This document shows, piece by piece, positions 50,917 through 60,458 of a DNA stretch of 64,000 bases. A program made the position numbers and the translations under genes. The stretch lies in the NCBI GenBank assembly GCA_020632885.1, contig JACKEQ010000003.1, positions 372,001 through 436,000 on the forward strand. The letters are read 5' to 3'. The notes beneath the pieces are model-generated. The model did not search any database, was not told the origin of the DNA, and saw nothing but the letters and a program-made list of their open reading frames with translations. Each line of letters starts with the position of its first letter. Position 1 is the stretch's first letter. Source of the stretch: Alphaproteobacteria bacterium. Its GTDB lineage: Bacteria; Myxococcota_A; UBA796; GCA-2862545.

Positions 50917-51837
50917 TCACAGCATCCGGTGCACGTCCGACACCGAAGGGAGGTCCATCAGGGCGCCGAACCGCAGCCCACGGGTGGACACCACCATCCC
51001 CCGCTCACCCGCGCGAGCGAGGACGGCACGCAGGACCACGCAAGCGGCCAGGAGGTAGTCCGCGCGCGCCGGGGAGACCGGGAACATCGCGCGCCTCCCC
51101 TCGGCGTCCAGTCCCAACAGGGCCGCTTCCATGCCCGCCAGCACGGTGTCCTCGAGCACGCGGCCGTGGACGGCATCGGGCTCGAACACCGCGAGCCCGA
51201 GCTCCGTGGCCATCAGGGTGGTCACGCTGCCCGCCACACCCACCACGACATCCGGCTGTCCCGGGAGGTCGACGGTGTCGAGGGCAGCGTCCACGCGCCG
51301 ACGCAGAGCGATCAGGTCGGACGGCCCGGCCACCCGCACTTCTGCACCCAGCACGGCCTCCGTGAGCCGCACCGAGCCGATCTCGTAGCTGTGCCGGAAG
51401 TCCGGGATGTGGACGCCCATCGCCAGCTCCGTCGACCCGCCGCCCAGATCCACGACGAGCACCCGTCCGTCCAGTTCGAGCCCGGACGCCGCCCCCAGGA
51501 ACGTGCGCGCGGCCTCCTCGTCCCCGGAGATGACCCGGAACCGCAGGCCGGTCGCTTCCGTCACGCGCTCGAAGAACACAGCGGCGTTCGTCGCCCGCCG
51601 CGCTGCAGAGGTCGTCAGGGCCACGACGTCCGCGGGGTCCACGCCCAGCGACCGCGCGGTGTGCGCGTAGTCCGCCAGGGCCGCCAGGGCCGCGTCCATG
51701 CGGTCGTCCCGGAACGGCCCCCCATCGGCGACGCCCCGTCCGAGGCCCACCACGCGCGCCTCGTCGTGGACGACGTGCTCACCGTCCATCACGGTGAGGA
51801 GCGCGCTGTTGCTCCCGAGATCGATGGCAGCCCGCAT
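50917..51837 (-). CDS. Ppx/GppA-family phosphatase-like protein
   Basis: A 306-residue member of the exopolyphosphatase/guanosine pentaphosphate phosphatase family (ASKHA fold). The two phosphate loops are AAIDLGSNSALLTVMDG at the start and VLVVDLGGGSTELAMGVH near residue 130. Other features are ALTTSAARRATNA and VGVAGSVTTLMATELGL. It ends after the second lobe, so it lacks the C-terminal HD-type domain of longer Ppx proteins, as many bacterial homologues do. ATG at 51837 follows a GGGGAGGGGAG tract. It probably acts on polyphosphate or pppGpp in the cytoplasm. The tRNA-Gly gene and its terminator lie upstream on the same strand. Confidence 0.9.
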   Translation of the reverse strand: MRAAIDLGSNSALLTVMDGEHVVHDEARVVGLGRGVADGGPFRDDRMDAALAALADYAHTARSLGVDPADVVALTTSAARRATNAAVFFERVTEATGLRFRVISGDEEAARTFLGAASGLELDGRVLVVDLGGGSTELAMGVHIPDFRHSYEIGSVRLTEAVLGAEVRVAGPSDLIALRRRVDAALDTVDLPGQPDVVVGVAGSVTTLMATELGLAVFEPDAVHGRVLEDTVLAGMEAALLGLDAEGRRAMFPVSPARADYLLAACVVLRAVLARAGERGMVVSTRGLRFGALMDLPSVSDVHRML

Positions 51838-51868
51838 CTCCCCTCCCCGCGACGTCCAGAAACACGAA

Positions 51869-51897
51869 ACCCGCTTCCATTCGCCATGGAAGCGGGT
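51869..51897 (-). terminator. Rho-independent-type terminator of tRNA-Gly
   Basis: ACCCGCTTCCAT (51869-51880) and ATGGAAGCGGGT (51886-51897) form a perfect 12-base stem around a 5-base loop. Reading the minus strand, it starts three bases after the tRNA and is followed by TTCGTGTTTC, a T-rich tail. Confidence 0.75.
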
Positions 51898-51900
51898 GAG

Positions 51901-51973
51901 AGCGGGCGACGAGACTCGAACTCGCGACAGCAAGCTTGGGAAGCTTGTACTCTACCAACTGAGTTACGCCCGC
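51901..51973 (-). tRNA. tRNA-Gly (anticodon CCC)
   Basis: The minus strand folds into a complete cloverleaf: acceptor GCGGGCG with CGCCCGC, D arm ACTC-loop-GAGT, anticodon stem CAAGC/GCTTG around loop TTCCCAA (anticodon CCC), variable CTGTC, and T arm GCGAG-TTCGAGT-CTCGT. The discriminator base is T and the CCA end is not encoded. A strong terminator hairpin follows. It reads GGG codons. Confidence 0.97.
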
Positions 51974-52032
51974 AGAGCACAGGTGCCCTAACAGGCTCCC
52001 GCAAAGGGCACCACCCCGCGCGGCGCACGCGA

Positions 52033-52049
52033 TCGCGGTTGGCTAGAAT
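52033..52049 (+). promoter_or_regulatory. Promoter-like motif with TAGAAT before tamB
   Basis: TCGCGGTTGGCTAGAAT matches the clpX upstream motif (9016-9032) at 14 of 17 positions. It ends in a -10-like TAGAAT seven bases before the ATG at 52057, which fits transcription starting at or next to the start codon. Confidence 0.5.
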
Positions 52050-52056
52050 GGGGAGG

Positions 52057-55000
52057 ATGGCCCCGAAGCGACCACCCATCGCGCGCCAGCCGCAAAAACC
52101 CCGTGGGTGGATGCGATGGATCGCGGTCCGGACCACACAGACCGGCGTGCTGCTCGTGCTGGCCTCGGTCGTCACGCTCGTGGTCTGGCTCGGGTCGGAC
52201 GACTTCCAGCGACGCGCCCGGACCCTCGCCGAGATCGTCATCGAGCACCAGACCGGCGAGCAGCTGTCGGTGTCCAGGCTCGACGTCGCGTTCTGGCCCC
52301 CGGGCGCCGAGATCCGCGGCATCAACCTCTTCCACGAGCCCACCGGCGAGACCATCGTCTCCGCCGAGCGGGTGACCATCCCCGTCGAGCTCGGCTGGAG
52401 CGGCCCGCGGCTCGGTCGCATCGCGCTCGTGCGTCCGGTGGTCCAGGTCCACATCGAAGAGGGCGGTCTGCGCGAGCTCCGCAACGCCGCGAAGGGCAAC
52501 GGCAAGCCCCTCGAGGAGCTGCCCTTCTCCGGCCTCGACATCGTCGACGGCACCGTGCGGGTCGTGCATCCCAAGGGCGAGGTCGCCCTGCGCGGCCTCT
52601 ACCTCCAGCCCGTGGACGGCCGGGAGCACCGCCTGGTCGCCGATCTCCACGTCGTCCAGGACCAGTGGGAGCGCACCTTCCCCTTCCGCATCGACGACCT
52701 GACCATCGGTCCCCGCGTCGTCGGCGTGCCGGCAATCGATCTGAAGACCGATCCGCTCGACGTCACGGGGCGCGTCTGGGTGCCCCTGCGCGGCGACATG
52801 GAGGCCGACCTCACGCTCACCGCCCGCCTGGACGAGCTGGACGGCCTCCTCCCCCCACCCACGGCCCTCCACGGCGAGGCCGCCGCCGACGTCGAGCTGC
52901 GCGGTCCGCCGAACAACCTCACCGCCGCCGTCACCGCCTGGGGGCGCGGGCTGATGCTCGACACGCCCGGCGACCGCACGCCCGTGCTCCACTACCGGTT
53001 CGACGAGGTCACCGTGGCCGCGACGGCCACCCGCGACAAGGTCGTCGTGGAGGACCTCGTGGCCTACTGGGCGGGCGGGACCCTCCGCGCCACCGGCCTC
53101 ATCGACCCCCGGGCCCGCGAGATCGTCGACGCGCGCATCGTCGGCGACTCCGTCAGCCTCCGCGACATCCTGGTCCAGTTCGACGGCGCGCCCAACCCGT
53201 GGATCGACATGAGCTGCGACGCCGAGATCCGCGCTCGTGGCACCCTCGACCCCCTGCACCTCGAGGGTGAGTTCGACCTCGACGTCGCGGACCTGCTCGT
53301 CACCAACGCGCCGGTGCACCTGAGGGGCGCGACCCGCATGCTCGACATCCCGTATGCGTGGGCCCGCGGCGACCTCGTGCTCGAGAAGGACCACATCCGC
53401 CTCGTGGCTCCCGAGATCCGCGGGCCCGGAACGCGCGGCGAGGTGGACGTCGACATCGGCTTCAAGGCCTTCGGCCCCCTCGACCTGAAGGCCAGCGTGC
53501 AGGCCGACCTCTCCGACTTCCAGCCCCTCGGCGGCGTGCAGCTCTCGGGCATCGGGCCCATCTCGGGCCGCATGCACGGGCCGTTCAACGCGCTGACCTT
53601 CGAGGGGACCGGCGACGTCCAGCAGTTCAGCGTGCTCGGCATCCCGTTCGCTGACCGCCTGGAGGTCCCCACGCTCCGGAGCGACCTCCGCAGCCTCGAG
53701 CTCCTGGACGCGCGCGCCCACGTGGGCACCTCCACGTACGGGGGCGACTACCGGATCGACTTCCGCTCACCGATGTCCATGGACACCGACCTCGTCATCC
53801 AGGACGGACGCATCGAGGACATCCTGGGCGTCTTCCTGGACCTGGACGGCGTCAAGGGCAGGATGTCCGGCACCCTCGGGCTCCACGGGCCGCTCTTCGA
53901 CATGGACGGGGTGCAGCGCTTCACCTTCCAGGACGTGGAGCTCTGGGGCGAGCGCTTCCCGGGCGGCACCTCCGAGAGCACCATGGACACGGGGATCTTC
54001 ACCCTGGACGACCTGCGGGTGCTCCGGGGCGACGGCTCCGAGGGGCTCATGCTGCGCGGGACGGTCGGGCGCGAGTGGAAGCTCGACATGGACCTGCTGG
54101 CCGACGGCTTCCAGCTCCAGACCCTCGACACCCTCGCGGCCCAGGGCCTCCCGGTCTCGGGTCGCGCGACGGGCTGGGCGCGGATCGACAACACCCTGTT
54201 CGACCCCGCCCCACACGGGCGGTTCGTGGTCCGCGAGGTGCGCTACGCCGGGCGTCCGCTCGACGACAGCCGCGTGGGCTTCCGCACCGTGGACGGCGTG
54301 TTGCGCTTCCACGGCGAGCTGCTCGGGAACGCCGTCGTGGGCGACGGCACCCTGGGGCTCTGGGGCGACCAGCCCTACCGGATCGACGCCACGCTCGCGC
54401 GCTTCCCGGCCCACGTGTTCTACCCCGTGGGTGCGGACGGCTCGCCCATCGTCGCCGAGGGGAACGGCACCCTGCAGCTCTCTGGGAACTTCGGGCCCCA
54501 CTGGTCGCCCGTGACCCTCGACGGCCAGCTGGACGAGGTGCGCGTGGCGTGGGCAGGCCACGAGCTCGCCAACCGGAGCCCGTGGACGTACCGCCAGACC
54601 GGGCGGGACTTCGTGCTCGAGAGCTTCGACCTGGCGGGTGGCCGGACCAACTTCGCGGTCTCCGCGGTGGGCGGCGAGACCCTCGAGCTCGACGGCGAGG
54701 GCGAGATCGAGCTCGATCTCCTGCGGGCCGTCGTCCCCGGGCTGCAACGCGCGGAGGGCGTGGGTCGCGTGGTGCTCTCCGTGGACCGGGTGGCCGGGGA
54801 CGTCGAGGCGGCGGTGGACGTCGACGTGGACGCGGACCTCCTGCGCTACGAGACCGTCCCCGCGGCCTTCGAGGAGGTGAAGGCCCGCCTGCACCTCACC
54901 CAGGACCGGTTCGACCTCCTGTCACTCGACGGCAGCGTGGGCGGCGGCACGCTCCAGGCCTCGGGGGTCATCGACGCGGTGGAGTGGACCCCCTCGCGCT

Positions 55001-56025
55001 ACGACCTCTCCGCAGCGGTGCGCGACGCCCAGGTCCAGTGGGTGGACTCGCTGCCCCCGGCCATCGGCGACGCCGACCTCTGGTTCGACGGTCCCAGCGA
55101 CGCCCTGCTGCTCGAGGGGGAGGTGGTGGTCGAGGACATGGTGTTCAGCGACCGGATCGACTGGGAGGACTGGGTCGTCGAGTACCGGAGCGAGGTCATG
55201 GTGGACCCCTCGCTGGAGGCCGACGCGGACGGCCTGTTCGACATGAGCGTGCACATCGCGGCGCCGCGCACCGTGCGTCTGCGCAACAACCTCGCGGAGG
55301 GCACCGCGTCCGCGGATCTGCGGCTGGTGGGCGACACCGCGCGGCCCGGCATCCTCGGGTGGGCGCGCGTGGACGACGGCGTCATCCTGCTGCAGGACCG
55401 CGAGTTCCGCGTCGACCGCGGCGAGATCGCGTACAACGACCCCTGGTCCTGGGACCCCGACGTGGACTTCGACCTGGTCACCGACATCCAGAGCCGCAAC
55501 CAGCGGTACCGCGTGAACTACCAGATCTTCGGCCCCTTCTCGGACTGGCGCACAGCCACGCGCAGCGACCCCGGCCTCCCGCAGTCCGACGTGAACGCGC
55601 TCCTCTGGTTCGGCGTGACCACCGACGAGCTCGAGCAGTCCGGCGAGCTGCCCACCGCGGTCGCCCAGGGCGTGGCGGACCTGCTGCTCACCGACCTGTT
55701 CGCCTCCACGCAGGCGAGTGAGCTCGGCGAGGTCCCCGACCTCCTGTTCGACAGGATCGACGTCGCCACCGGCGTGAACGGCCGCGGCGAGTACTCCGCG
55801 GAGCCGCGCCTGGTCGTCTCCAAGCGGCTCCAGGACCTCGGCGACGTCGACCTGACCTGGGAGTTCAACCTCGGACGGCCGGAGGACAACTACCTCCGCG
55901 TCGACAAGCGGGTGGGCGGCGTGTGGTCCATCGCCGGCTGGTACGCCACCCTGCAGCGCGATCGCGTCCTGCCCATCGGCGGGGCCTACGGCGTCGACGT
56001 CACCGCTCGCTGGGAGATGGACTGA
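52057..56025 (+). CDS. tamB: TamB-like translocation and assembly module protein (AsmA/TamB superfamily)
   Basis: A 1322-residue protein anchored by one N-terminal helix (TQTGVLLVLASVVTLVVWLG) and made of a very long beta-taco repeat structure, as in TamB/YtfN, which bridges the envelope and moves lipids or assists outer-membrane protein insertion. The C-terminal DUF490-type TamB domain is clear (GRVDDGVILLQDREFRVDRG-type segment, DPDVDFDLVTDIQSRNQRY, SDVNALLWFGVTTDEL, RLVVSKRLQDLGDVDLTWEF). ATG at 52057 is preferred over 52048 because a -10-like TAGAAT at 52044-52049 would place the RNA start there. The TamA-like gene follows after three bases in the same frame. Its size matches TamB of proteobacteria. 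Confidence 0.9.
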   Translation: MAPKRPPIARQPQKPRGWMRWIAVRTTQTGVLLVLASVVTLVVWLGSDDFQRRARTLAEIVIEHQTGEQLSVSRLDVAFWPPGAEIRGINLFHEPTGETIVSAERVTIPVELGWSGPRLGRIALVRPVVQVHIEEGGLRELRNAAKGNGKPLEELPFSGLDIVDGTVRVVHPKGEVALRGLYLQPVDGREHRLVADLHVVQDQWERTFPFRIDDLTIGPRVVGVPAIDLKTDPLDVTGRVWVPLRGDMEADLTLTARLDELDGLLPPPTALHGEAAADVELRGPPNNLTAAVTAWGRGLMLDTPGDRTPVLHYRFDEVTVAATATRDKVVVEDLVAYWAGGTLRATGLIDPRAREIVDARIVGDSVSLRDILVQFDGAPNPWIDMSCDAEIRARGTLDPLHLEGEFDLDVADLLVTNAPVHLRGATRMLDIPYAWARGDLVLEKDHIRLVAPEIRGPGTRGEVDVDIGFKAFGPLDLKASVQADLSDFQPLGGVQLSGIGPISGRMHGPFNALTFEGTGDVQQFSVLGIPFADRLEVPTLRSDLRSLELLDARAHVGTSTYGGDYRIDFRSPMSMDTDLVIQDGRIEDILGVFLDLDGVKGRMSGTLGLHGPLFDMDGVQRFTFQDVELWGERFPGGTSESTMDTGIFTLDDLRVLRGDGSEGLMLRGTVGREWKLDMDLLADGFQLQTLDTLAAQGLPVSGRATGWARIDNTLFDPAPHGRFVVREVRYAGRPLDDSRVGFRTVDGVLRFHGELLGNAVVGDGTLGLWGDQPYRIDATLARFPAHVFYPVGADGSPIVAEGNGTLQLSGNFGPHWSPVTLDGQLDEVRVAWAGHELANRSPWTYRQTGRDFVLESFDLAGGRTNFAVSAVGGETLELDGEGEIELDLLRAVVPGLQRAEGVGRVVLSVDRVAGDVEAAVDVDVDADLLRYETVPAAFEEVKARLHLTQDRFDLLSLDGSVGGGTLQASGVIDAVEWTPSRYDLSAAVRDAQVQWVDSLPPAIGDADLWFDGPSDALLLEGEVVVEDMVFSDRIDWEDWVVEYRSEVMVDPSLEADADGLFDMSVHIAAPRTVRLRNNLAEGTASADLRLVGDTARPGILGWARVDDGVILLQDREFRVDRGEIAYNDPWSWDPDVDFDLVTDIQSRNQRYRVNYQIFGPFSDWRTATRSDPGLPQSDVNALLWFGVTTDELEQSGELPTAVAQGVADLLLTDLFASTQASELGEVPDLLFDRIDVATGVNGRGEYSAEPRLVVSKRLQDLGDVDLTWEFNLGRPEDNYLRVDKRVGGVWSIAGWYATLQRDRVLPIGGAYGVDVTARWEMD

Positions 56026-56028
56026 CCC

Positions 56029-59000
56029 GTGTGGACGGCCCTCCTGGCGCTGGCCCTCGCGGGTCCCGAGGAGGACCCCACGCCCGAGGTGGGCCTGCCG
56101 ATCGCCGGCGTCACGCTCGAGGCCCCGCGCGGCGGGCTGCCCGAGGAGTCCCTGGAGGCGCTGCTCCGCGCCCGCCAGGGCGAGCGCTACGACCCCCAGC
56201 TCGTCAGGCTCGACCTCACCACCCTCTTCCGGGTCGGTGACTTCGCGAACGTCGAGGCCTACGCGAGCCCCTGGGTCGCCTACGACGCCGACGGCGAGCA
56301 GGTCCCCGCCGTGAACCTCACCTACCGGGTCTTCCCGGCCCCGCGCGTCACCCGGGTCCACGTCCAGGGCCACCAGAGCTTCAGCACACGGAAGGTGCTC
56401 GATGCCACGGCGCTGAACGCAGGGCAGGTCTTCTACCCGGACCTCGACACGGACGTCGTGCGCGAGCGGGTGCTCGGGTGGTACCGGCGGCAGGGGTACG
56501 TGAACGTCGAGGTGGAGGTGGACCCCCTCCGCGTCTCCCGGGACACCTGGGAGGTGTGGGTCCGCATCTTCGAGGGCGAGCCGAACACGCTCCGCACGAT
56601 GACCTTCGTGGGCGACATCCCCGAGGCCGTGGGCGAGCCGGCCCTCCAGCGCTGGGCCCGACGTTCCGGGCTCGTGGTGGGGAAGCCCGTCAGCCAGGAG
56701 GCCATCCGCGAGGCCCAGTTCGCGATGCGGGCGAACCTGGCGCGCGTCACGGGAGGTCTGCTGCGCCCGCCCCACGGCTGGATCTCCGCGCGTGTCTCCC
56801 CCGCCGTCACCCGCGACGACAGCGGCGACGTCACGGTCACCTGGGCCATCGAGCCCGGCCCGCGCCTCGAGCTCGCCGTGAACGGCCTGCGCTGGCGACC
56901 CGCCAAGAAGGTCCGCGACGCCCTGGGCATCGACGAGCGCGTCCGCCTCACACGCGGCTTCATCGACGAGGCCCCCGAGCGCCTCGAGGCGTCCCTGGCC
57001 CGCGAGGGCTACTTCGCGGCGTCCGCCGTGGTCGAGCTGCGCGGAGGGTCGGATGCCATCCAGACCCTCCTCGTCGAGGTCGATCGGGGCCCGCGTCACG
57101 CGCTGCGCGCCCAGCCCCCCCGGAAGAGCGTGCAGTTCCAGGGCAACACGGCGTTGACCGACGCCGAGCTCGTCCGTGTGGTCGACCAGGCCTCCGAGGA
57201 CGTCATCCGGCTCGACTACTTCACCCACGACGAGCTCGACCGCGGGCTCTCCGCCATCCGGGACGTCTACCGGACCCGCGGCTACCAGGAGGTCTCCCTG
57301 CGGCTCGCGGACCTCGGGAACCGCCCGGTGGGCACGCGTCTGACGCGCCCCCTGGCCCGCGCGTGGGCCCGCCTCCTCGGGCAGCCCGTGCCGCGCCGGC
57401 TCGTCCCTGTCGTGGAGGTCCGCGAGGGTCCTCTCACGTTGCAGCGGGCCGCGGCCATCGCCGGCGCCGCGCCCGAGGTCGAGCTCGCCGACCTGGACGC
57501 CATGCTGCGGGGCCTCGCCGGGGGCCCGTACGACCCCGTCGCGCTCGAGTCCGTCCAGCGCCAGGTCGTCGAGCGCCACCGACGGGCGGGCTACCTCCAG
57601 GTCGACGCGCGGGTGCACAACGAGGAGCACGAGGGGCACGCGGTCACGAGCATCGTGGCTGTGGAGCCCGGCCCCCTGGTGCTCCTGCGGTCGGTGGTCA
57701 CCCGGGGCCTGCGGCTCACACGTCCGAGCCTGGTGCGCCGCGAGCTGGACCTCGTGCGCGGCGCGCCCCTGTCGTCCACCGCGCTCGACGACGCCCGCCG
57801 CCAGCTCTATGACCTCGGGATCTTCGCGTCCGTCGGCACCACGCTCCTCGGCGAGGGCACCGCCCGCGACCTGCTGGTCACCGTCCAGGAGCGCAAGCGC
57901 TGGGCCGCCGAGGCCGGCGGCGGCATCAACACCGACCAGGGCGCCCGTGTCATCGGGCGTCTCACGAGGCGCAACCTCTTCGGGCTCGCCCACCGCGTCG
58001 ACGCGTACGGGCTGGTCGGCGTGGACTACATCAGCGACTCGGTCACGGACTGGCGCCCGGACCTCCGGAACCTCGAGTGGCGCGGGGGCGTGTCGTACAC
58101 GGCCCCCCACACGCCGATGCGAAACAACGACCTCGTGTTCGACCTCCTGCTCCAGGAGCGTCGCCAGGAGCGCACCTGGCGCATGGCGCGCACGGGGCTC
58201 GGCATCACGCTGGACACGGCGCTCGGCGCCCACACGTCCGTCCAGAACACCGCGCGCATCGAGGTCCGGAACCTCCAGGAGGTCGACCGTCGCGCCCTGA
58301 TCGCGGGCGAGCCCTGGCAGGTGCTCACCGACGACCCCGACGCCGTCCTCGCGGCCTGCTACCCCTGCCGGCTCGCCACCACGCTGCAGACCGTGCTGCT
58401 CCACGACCGCCGCAACGACCCCGTCCAGCCCTCCCGGGGCTTCCTGGTCTCCGGCATCGCGGAGATCTCGCCCGCCGTGGGCTTCCAGGCCCCCGAGCTC
58501 AACGCGCCCTTCGTGAAGGCCGAGGGGCGACTGGCGGGGTTCGTGCCGCTCGGGGGACCCATCCTGCAGCTCTCCGGCGAGGGCGGCCTCGCACGGGGTC
58601 TCGGGGGCGCCGTGGTGCCGCTGGAGGACCGCTTCAGGCTCGGTGGCACGGGCTCGATGCGGGGCTTCCGACGCCAGACCGTCGGCCCGCGCAACCAGGC
58701 CCAGCGGGTGGACGTCGACTGGCCGGACGGCCTCGCCCCGGTGCTCGACGTGTCCGGACGCGACACGCGTGACCGCTGGGTGCCCACGGGCGGCGACACG
58801 ACGGGGGTCGCCACGGCCGAGCTCCTGCTCCCCCTCCCCGCGCTCGGGATGCCCGGCTGGGAGGGCTACGCGGGGGCGCTGTTCGCGGACGTGGGCAACG
58901 TCTGGCAGCTCGGCTCGGGCGAGCCCACGACCAAGTCCCTCGCCGGCGTGCCGGCCCTCCGCTACGGCATCGGTGCAGGCGTGCGGATCGCCACCCCCGT

Positions 59001-59133
59001 CGGTCCGCTCCAGCTCGACGTGGCCAGCAACGTGCAGGCGGCGACGGCCCGCGGTGCCCGCCGCGACCTCCTGGTGCGCGCGTGGGAGGAGCCGCCGCTG
59101 CGGGCCCATCTCTCGCTCGGGACGCTCTGGTGA
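56029..59133 (+). CDS. TamA/BamA-family outer-membrane barrel with multiple POTRA domains
   Basis: A 1034-residue Omp85-family protein. The start is fixed at GTG 56029 because the tamB stop lies in the same frame six bases before it. A short signal (MWTALLALALAG) leads to a periplasmic part of about 650 residues with repeated POTRA-like units (RVHVQGHQSFSTRKVLDAT, SVQFQGNTALTDAELVRVV, VVTRGLRLTRPSLVRREL). A 16-strand-type barrel follows, with the family's FRLGGTGSMRGFR (RGF motif) and a C-terminal strand ending SLGTLW. The number of POTRA units looks larger than the three of TamA and nearer to BamA-like proteins. Adjacency to tamB suggests a TamA role. It inserts or exports outer-membrane proteins. 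Confidence 0.88.
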   Translation: MWTALLALALAGPEEDPTPEVGLPIAGVTLEAPRGGLPEESLEALLRARQGERYDPQLVRLDLTTLFRVGDFANVEAYASPWVAYDADGEQVPAVNLTYRVFPAPRVTRVHVQGHQSFSTRKVLDATALNAGQVFYPDLDTDVVRERVLGWYRRQGYVNVEVEVDPLRVSRDTWEVWVRIFEGEPNTLRTMTFVGDIPEAVGEPALQRWARRSGLVVGKPVSQEAIREAQFAMRANLARVTGGLLRPPHGWISARVSPAVTRDDSGDVTVTWAIEPGPRLELAVNGLRWRPAKKVRDALGIDERVRLTRGFIDEAPERLEASLAREGYFAASAVVELRGGSDAIQTLLVEVDRGPRHALRAQPPRKSVQFQGNTALTDAELVRVVDQASEDVIRLDYFTHDELDRGLSAIRDVYRTRGYQEVSLRLADLGNRPVGTRLTRPLARAWARLLGQPVPRRLVPVVEVREGPLTLQRAAAIAGAAPEVELADLDAMLRGLAGGPYDPVALESVQRQVVERHRRAGYLQVDARVHNEEHEGHAVTSIVAVEPGPLVLLRSVVTRGLRLTRPSLVRRELDLVRGAPLSSTALDDARRQLYDLGIFASVGTTLLGEGTARDLLVTVQERKRWAAEAGGGINTDQGARVIGRLTRRNLFGLAHRVDAYGLVGVDYISDSVTDWRPDLRNLEWRGGVSYTAPHTPMRNNDLVFDLLLQERRQERTWRMARTGLGITLDTALGAHTSVQNTARIEVRNLQEVDRRALIAGEPWQVLTDDPDAVLAACYPCRLATTLQTVLLHDRRNDPVQPSRGFLVSGIAEISPAVGFQAPELNAPFVKAEGRLAGFVPLGGPILQLSGEGGLARGLGGAVVPLEDRFRLGGTGSMRGFRRQTVGPRNQAQRVDVDWPDGLAPVLDVSGRDTRDRWVPTGGDTTGVATAELLLPLPALGMPGWEGYAGALFADVGNVWQLGSGEPTTKSLAGVPALRYGIGAGVRIATPVGPLQLDVASNVQAATARGARRDLLVRAWEEPPLRAHLSLGTLW

Positions 59134-59165
59134 CGACGTCCTCGCCCGTTCCCGCCCCGAGGGGA

Positions 59166-59171
59166 TAGGAT
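59166..59171 (+). promoter_or_regulatory. -10-like element TAGGAT for the VWA lipoprotein gene
   Basis: TAGGAT ends five bases before the ATG at 59177 with no ribosome binding site, again suggesting a leaderless transcript. Confidence 0.4.
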
Positions 59172-59176
59172 GCGCC

Positions 59177-60436
59177 ATGCGCCGCGTCCTCCCGCTCCTC
59201 GTCCTCGCCTCCTGCAACCGCTACGCGATGTTCAACGTCACGGGCTTCCAGCAGGAGTCGTTCTCGCCCAAGGCCGACATCCTCTTCGTCATCGACAACT
59301 CGGACTCGATGCAGGAGGAGGCCAGCGGTCTGGCCACGAGCTTCGCGGCGTTCATCGCCACGCTCGGCCAGGAGCAGGCGGACTTCCCCACCGACGGGCT
59401 GTCGGACGCGGTCACGTTCTACGCCGCGAGCACGGACGGGAAGGGCGACTTCGTCAACTACCAGCTCGGCATCGTCACCACGGATGGCGGCGACGAGGGT
59501 GTGCTCGCCGGCACGATTCCGAGCCAGCCGCGGTCCGGTGTGCTCACGCGCTTCGACGCGGAGATCGACAAGGGGTTCTCCCAGAACCTGCTCTGCGACT
59601 CCACGTGCTTCCTGCAGACCCCGCCGAACGACCTGAGCTTCGACTGCGGGGATCCCCTCGGCAACGACGTGTCGGTGCAGTGGCTCGACTGCGAGTGTGG
59701 CGCGGGGAGCTGGCGGAACAACTGCGGTAGCGCGCAGGAGGAGCCCATCGAGGCGGTGTTCATGGCCATGTGCCGGGCTGTCCCGAACCCGCCGGTGGCC
59801 TGCTTCGACCCCGAGTACTCGAGCTTCACGGAGCAACAGGTGGACCCCACGGGGCTCATCCGCCCCGACGCCACCTTCATCCCGGTCATCGTGAGCGACG
59901 AGGGCGACGACAGCCGCCGCATGGAGACCTCGGAGATCGTCCCGGACGTCTACAAGCGCCTCTTCGCCCAGTTCGATCAGCGCATGGTCTGGAGCTACAT
60001 CGGCCCGGACCGCGACGACGACGGCGACTACCGCTGCGGAGCCGGCCAGAACGGCACGCTGCGCGTCCAGCACTTCGTGGAGTCCACGGGCGGCCTGTAC
60101 ACGCCCATCAACAACGCGCAGTGCGAGTCGCGCGACTTCGACGAGACCCTCGCGGAGCTCGGCGAGCTCCTCAAGAGCCTCAACCGCTCCTTCCGGCTGA
60201 AGTCCATCCCGCAGGACGGCAGCATCGCCGTCTACACGTCGGACGGCGGCGCCGTGCGCCCTGCCGATCTCGTCGGGACGTCCGACGCCGGCGTGCCCAT
60301 CTACGAGGACGGCTGGAGCTACGACCGTCCCACCAACACGGTGCTCCTGCACGGCGACGCCATCCCCGCGTTCGACGAGACGATCCAGGTCTTCTACCTG
60401 CCCATCGACGGGAACCCGCGCGACCTGCCGTTCTAG
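59177..60436 (+). CDS. Von Willebrand factor A-type lipoprotein
   Basis: A 419-residue predicted lipoprotein: MRRVLPLLVLASC gives a lipobox LASC with cysteine at residue 13. The mature protein opens with a VWA-like domain whose metal-ion-dependent adhesion site reads ILFVIDNSDSMQEE (DxSxS), and it includes a cysteine-rich insert (CDSTCFLQ, CECGAGSW, NCGSAQEE) with several possible disulfides, then FIPVIVSDEGDDSRR, the second strand of the fold. Similar VWA lipoproteins are common in Myxococcota and are presumed to bind partners through metal. It is followed 22 bases on by the outer-membrane barrel gene. Confidence 0.8.
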   Translation: MRRVLPLLVLASCNRYAMFNVTGFQQESFSPKADILFVIDNSDSMQEEASGLATSFAAFIATLGQEQADFPTDGLSDAVTFYAASTDGKGDFVNYQLGIVTTDGGDEGVLAGTIPSQPRSGVLTRFDAEIDKGFSQNLLCDSTCFLQTPPNDLSFDCGDPLGNDVSVQWLDCECGAGSWRNNCGSAQEEPIEAVFMAMCRAVPNPPVACFDPEYSSFTEQQVDPTGLIRPDATFIPVIVSDEGDDSRRMETSEIVPDVYKRLFAQFDQRMVWSYIGPDRDDDGDYRCGAGQNGTLRVQHFVESTGGLYTPINNAQCESRDFDETLAELGELLKSLNRSFRLKSIPQDGSIAVYTSDGGAVRPADLVGTSDAGVPIYEDGWSYDRPTNTVLLHGDAIPAFDETIQVFYLPIDGNPRDLPF

Positions 60437-60458
60437 ATCACCTCCTTCCACCCCCCGG

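Noticed and set aside
51901..51973. tRNA-Gly as an integration (att) site
   Set aside because: No integrase, no duplicated tRNA 3' end and no island-like genes were seen nearby.
54922..59217. A minus-strand open frame of over 1400 codons opposite tamB and the TamA-like gene
   Set aside because: In DNA this GC-rich, stop codons are rare in the complementary frame of real genes. The translation is low-complexity (Gly, Arg, Asp, His, Val) and matches no family.
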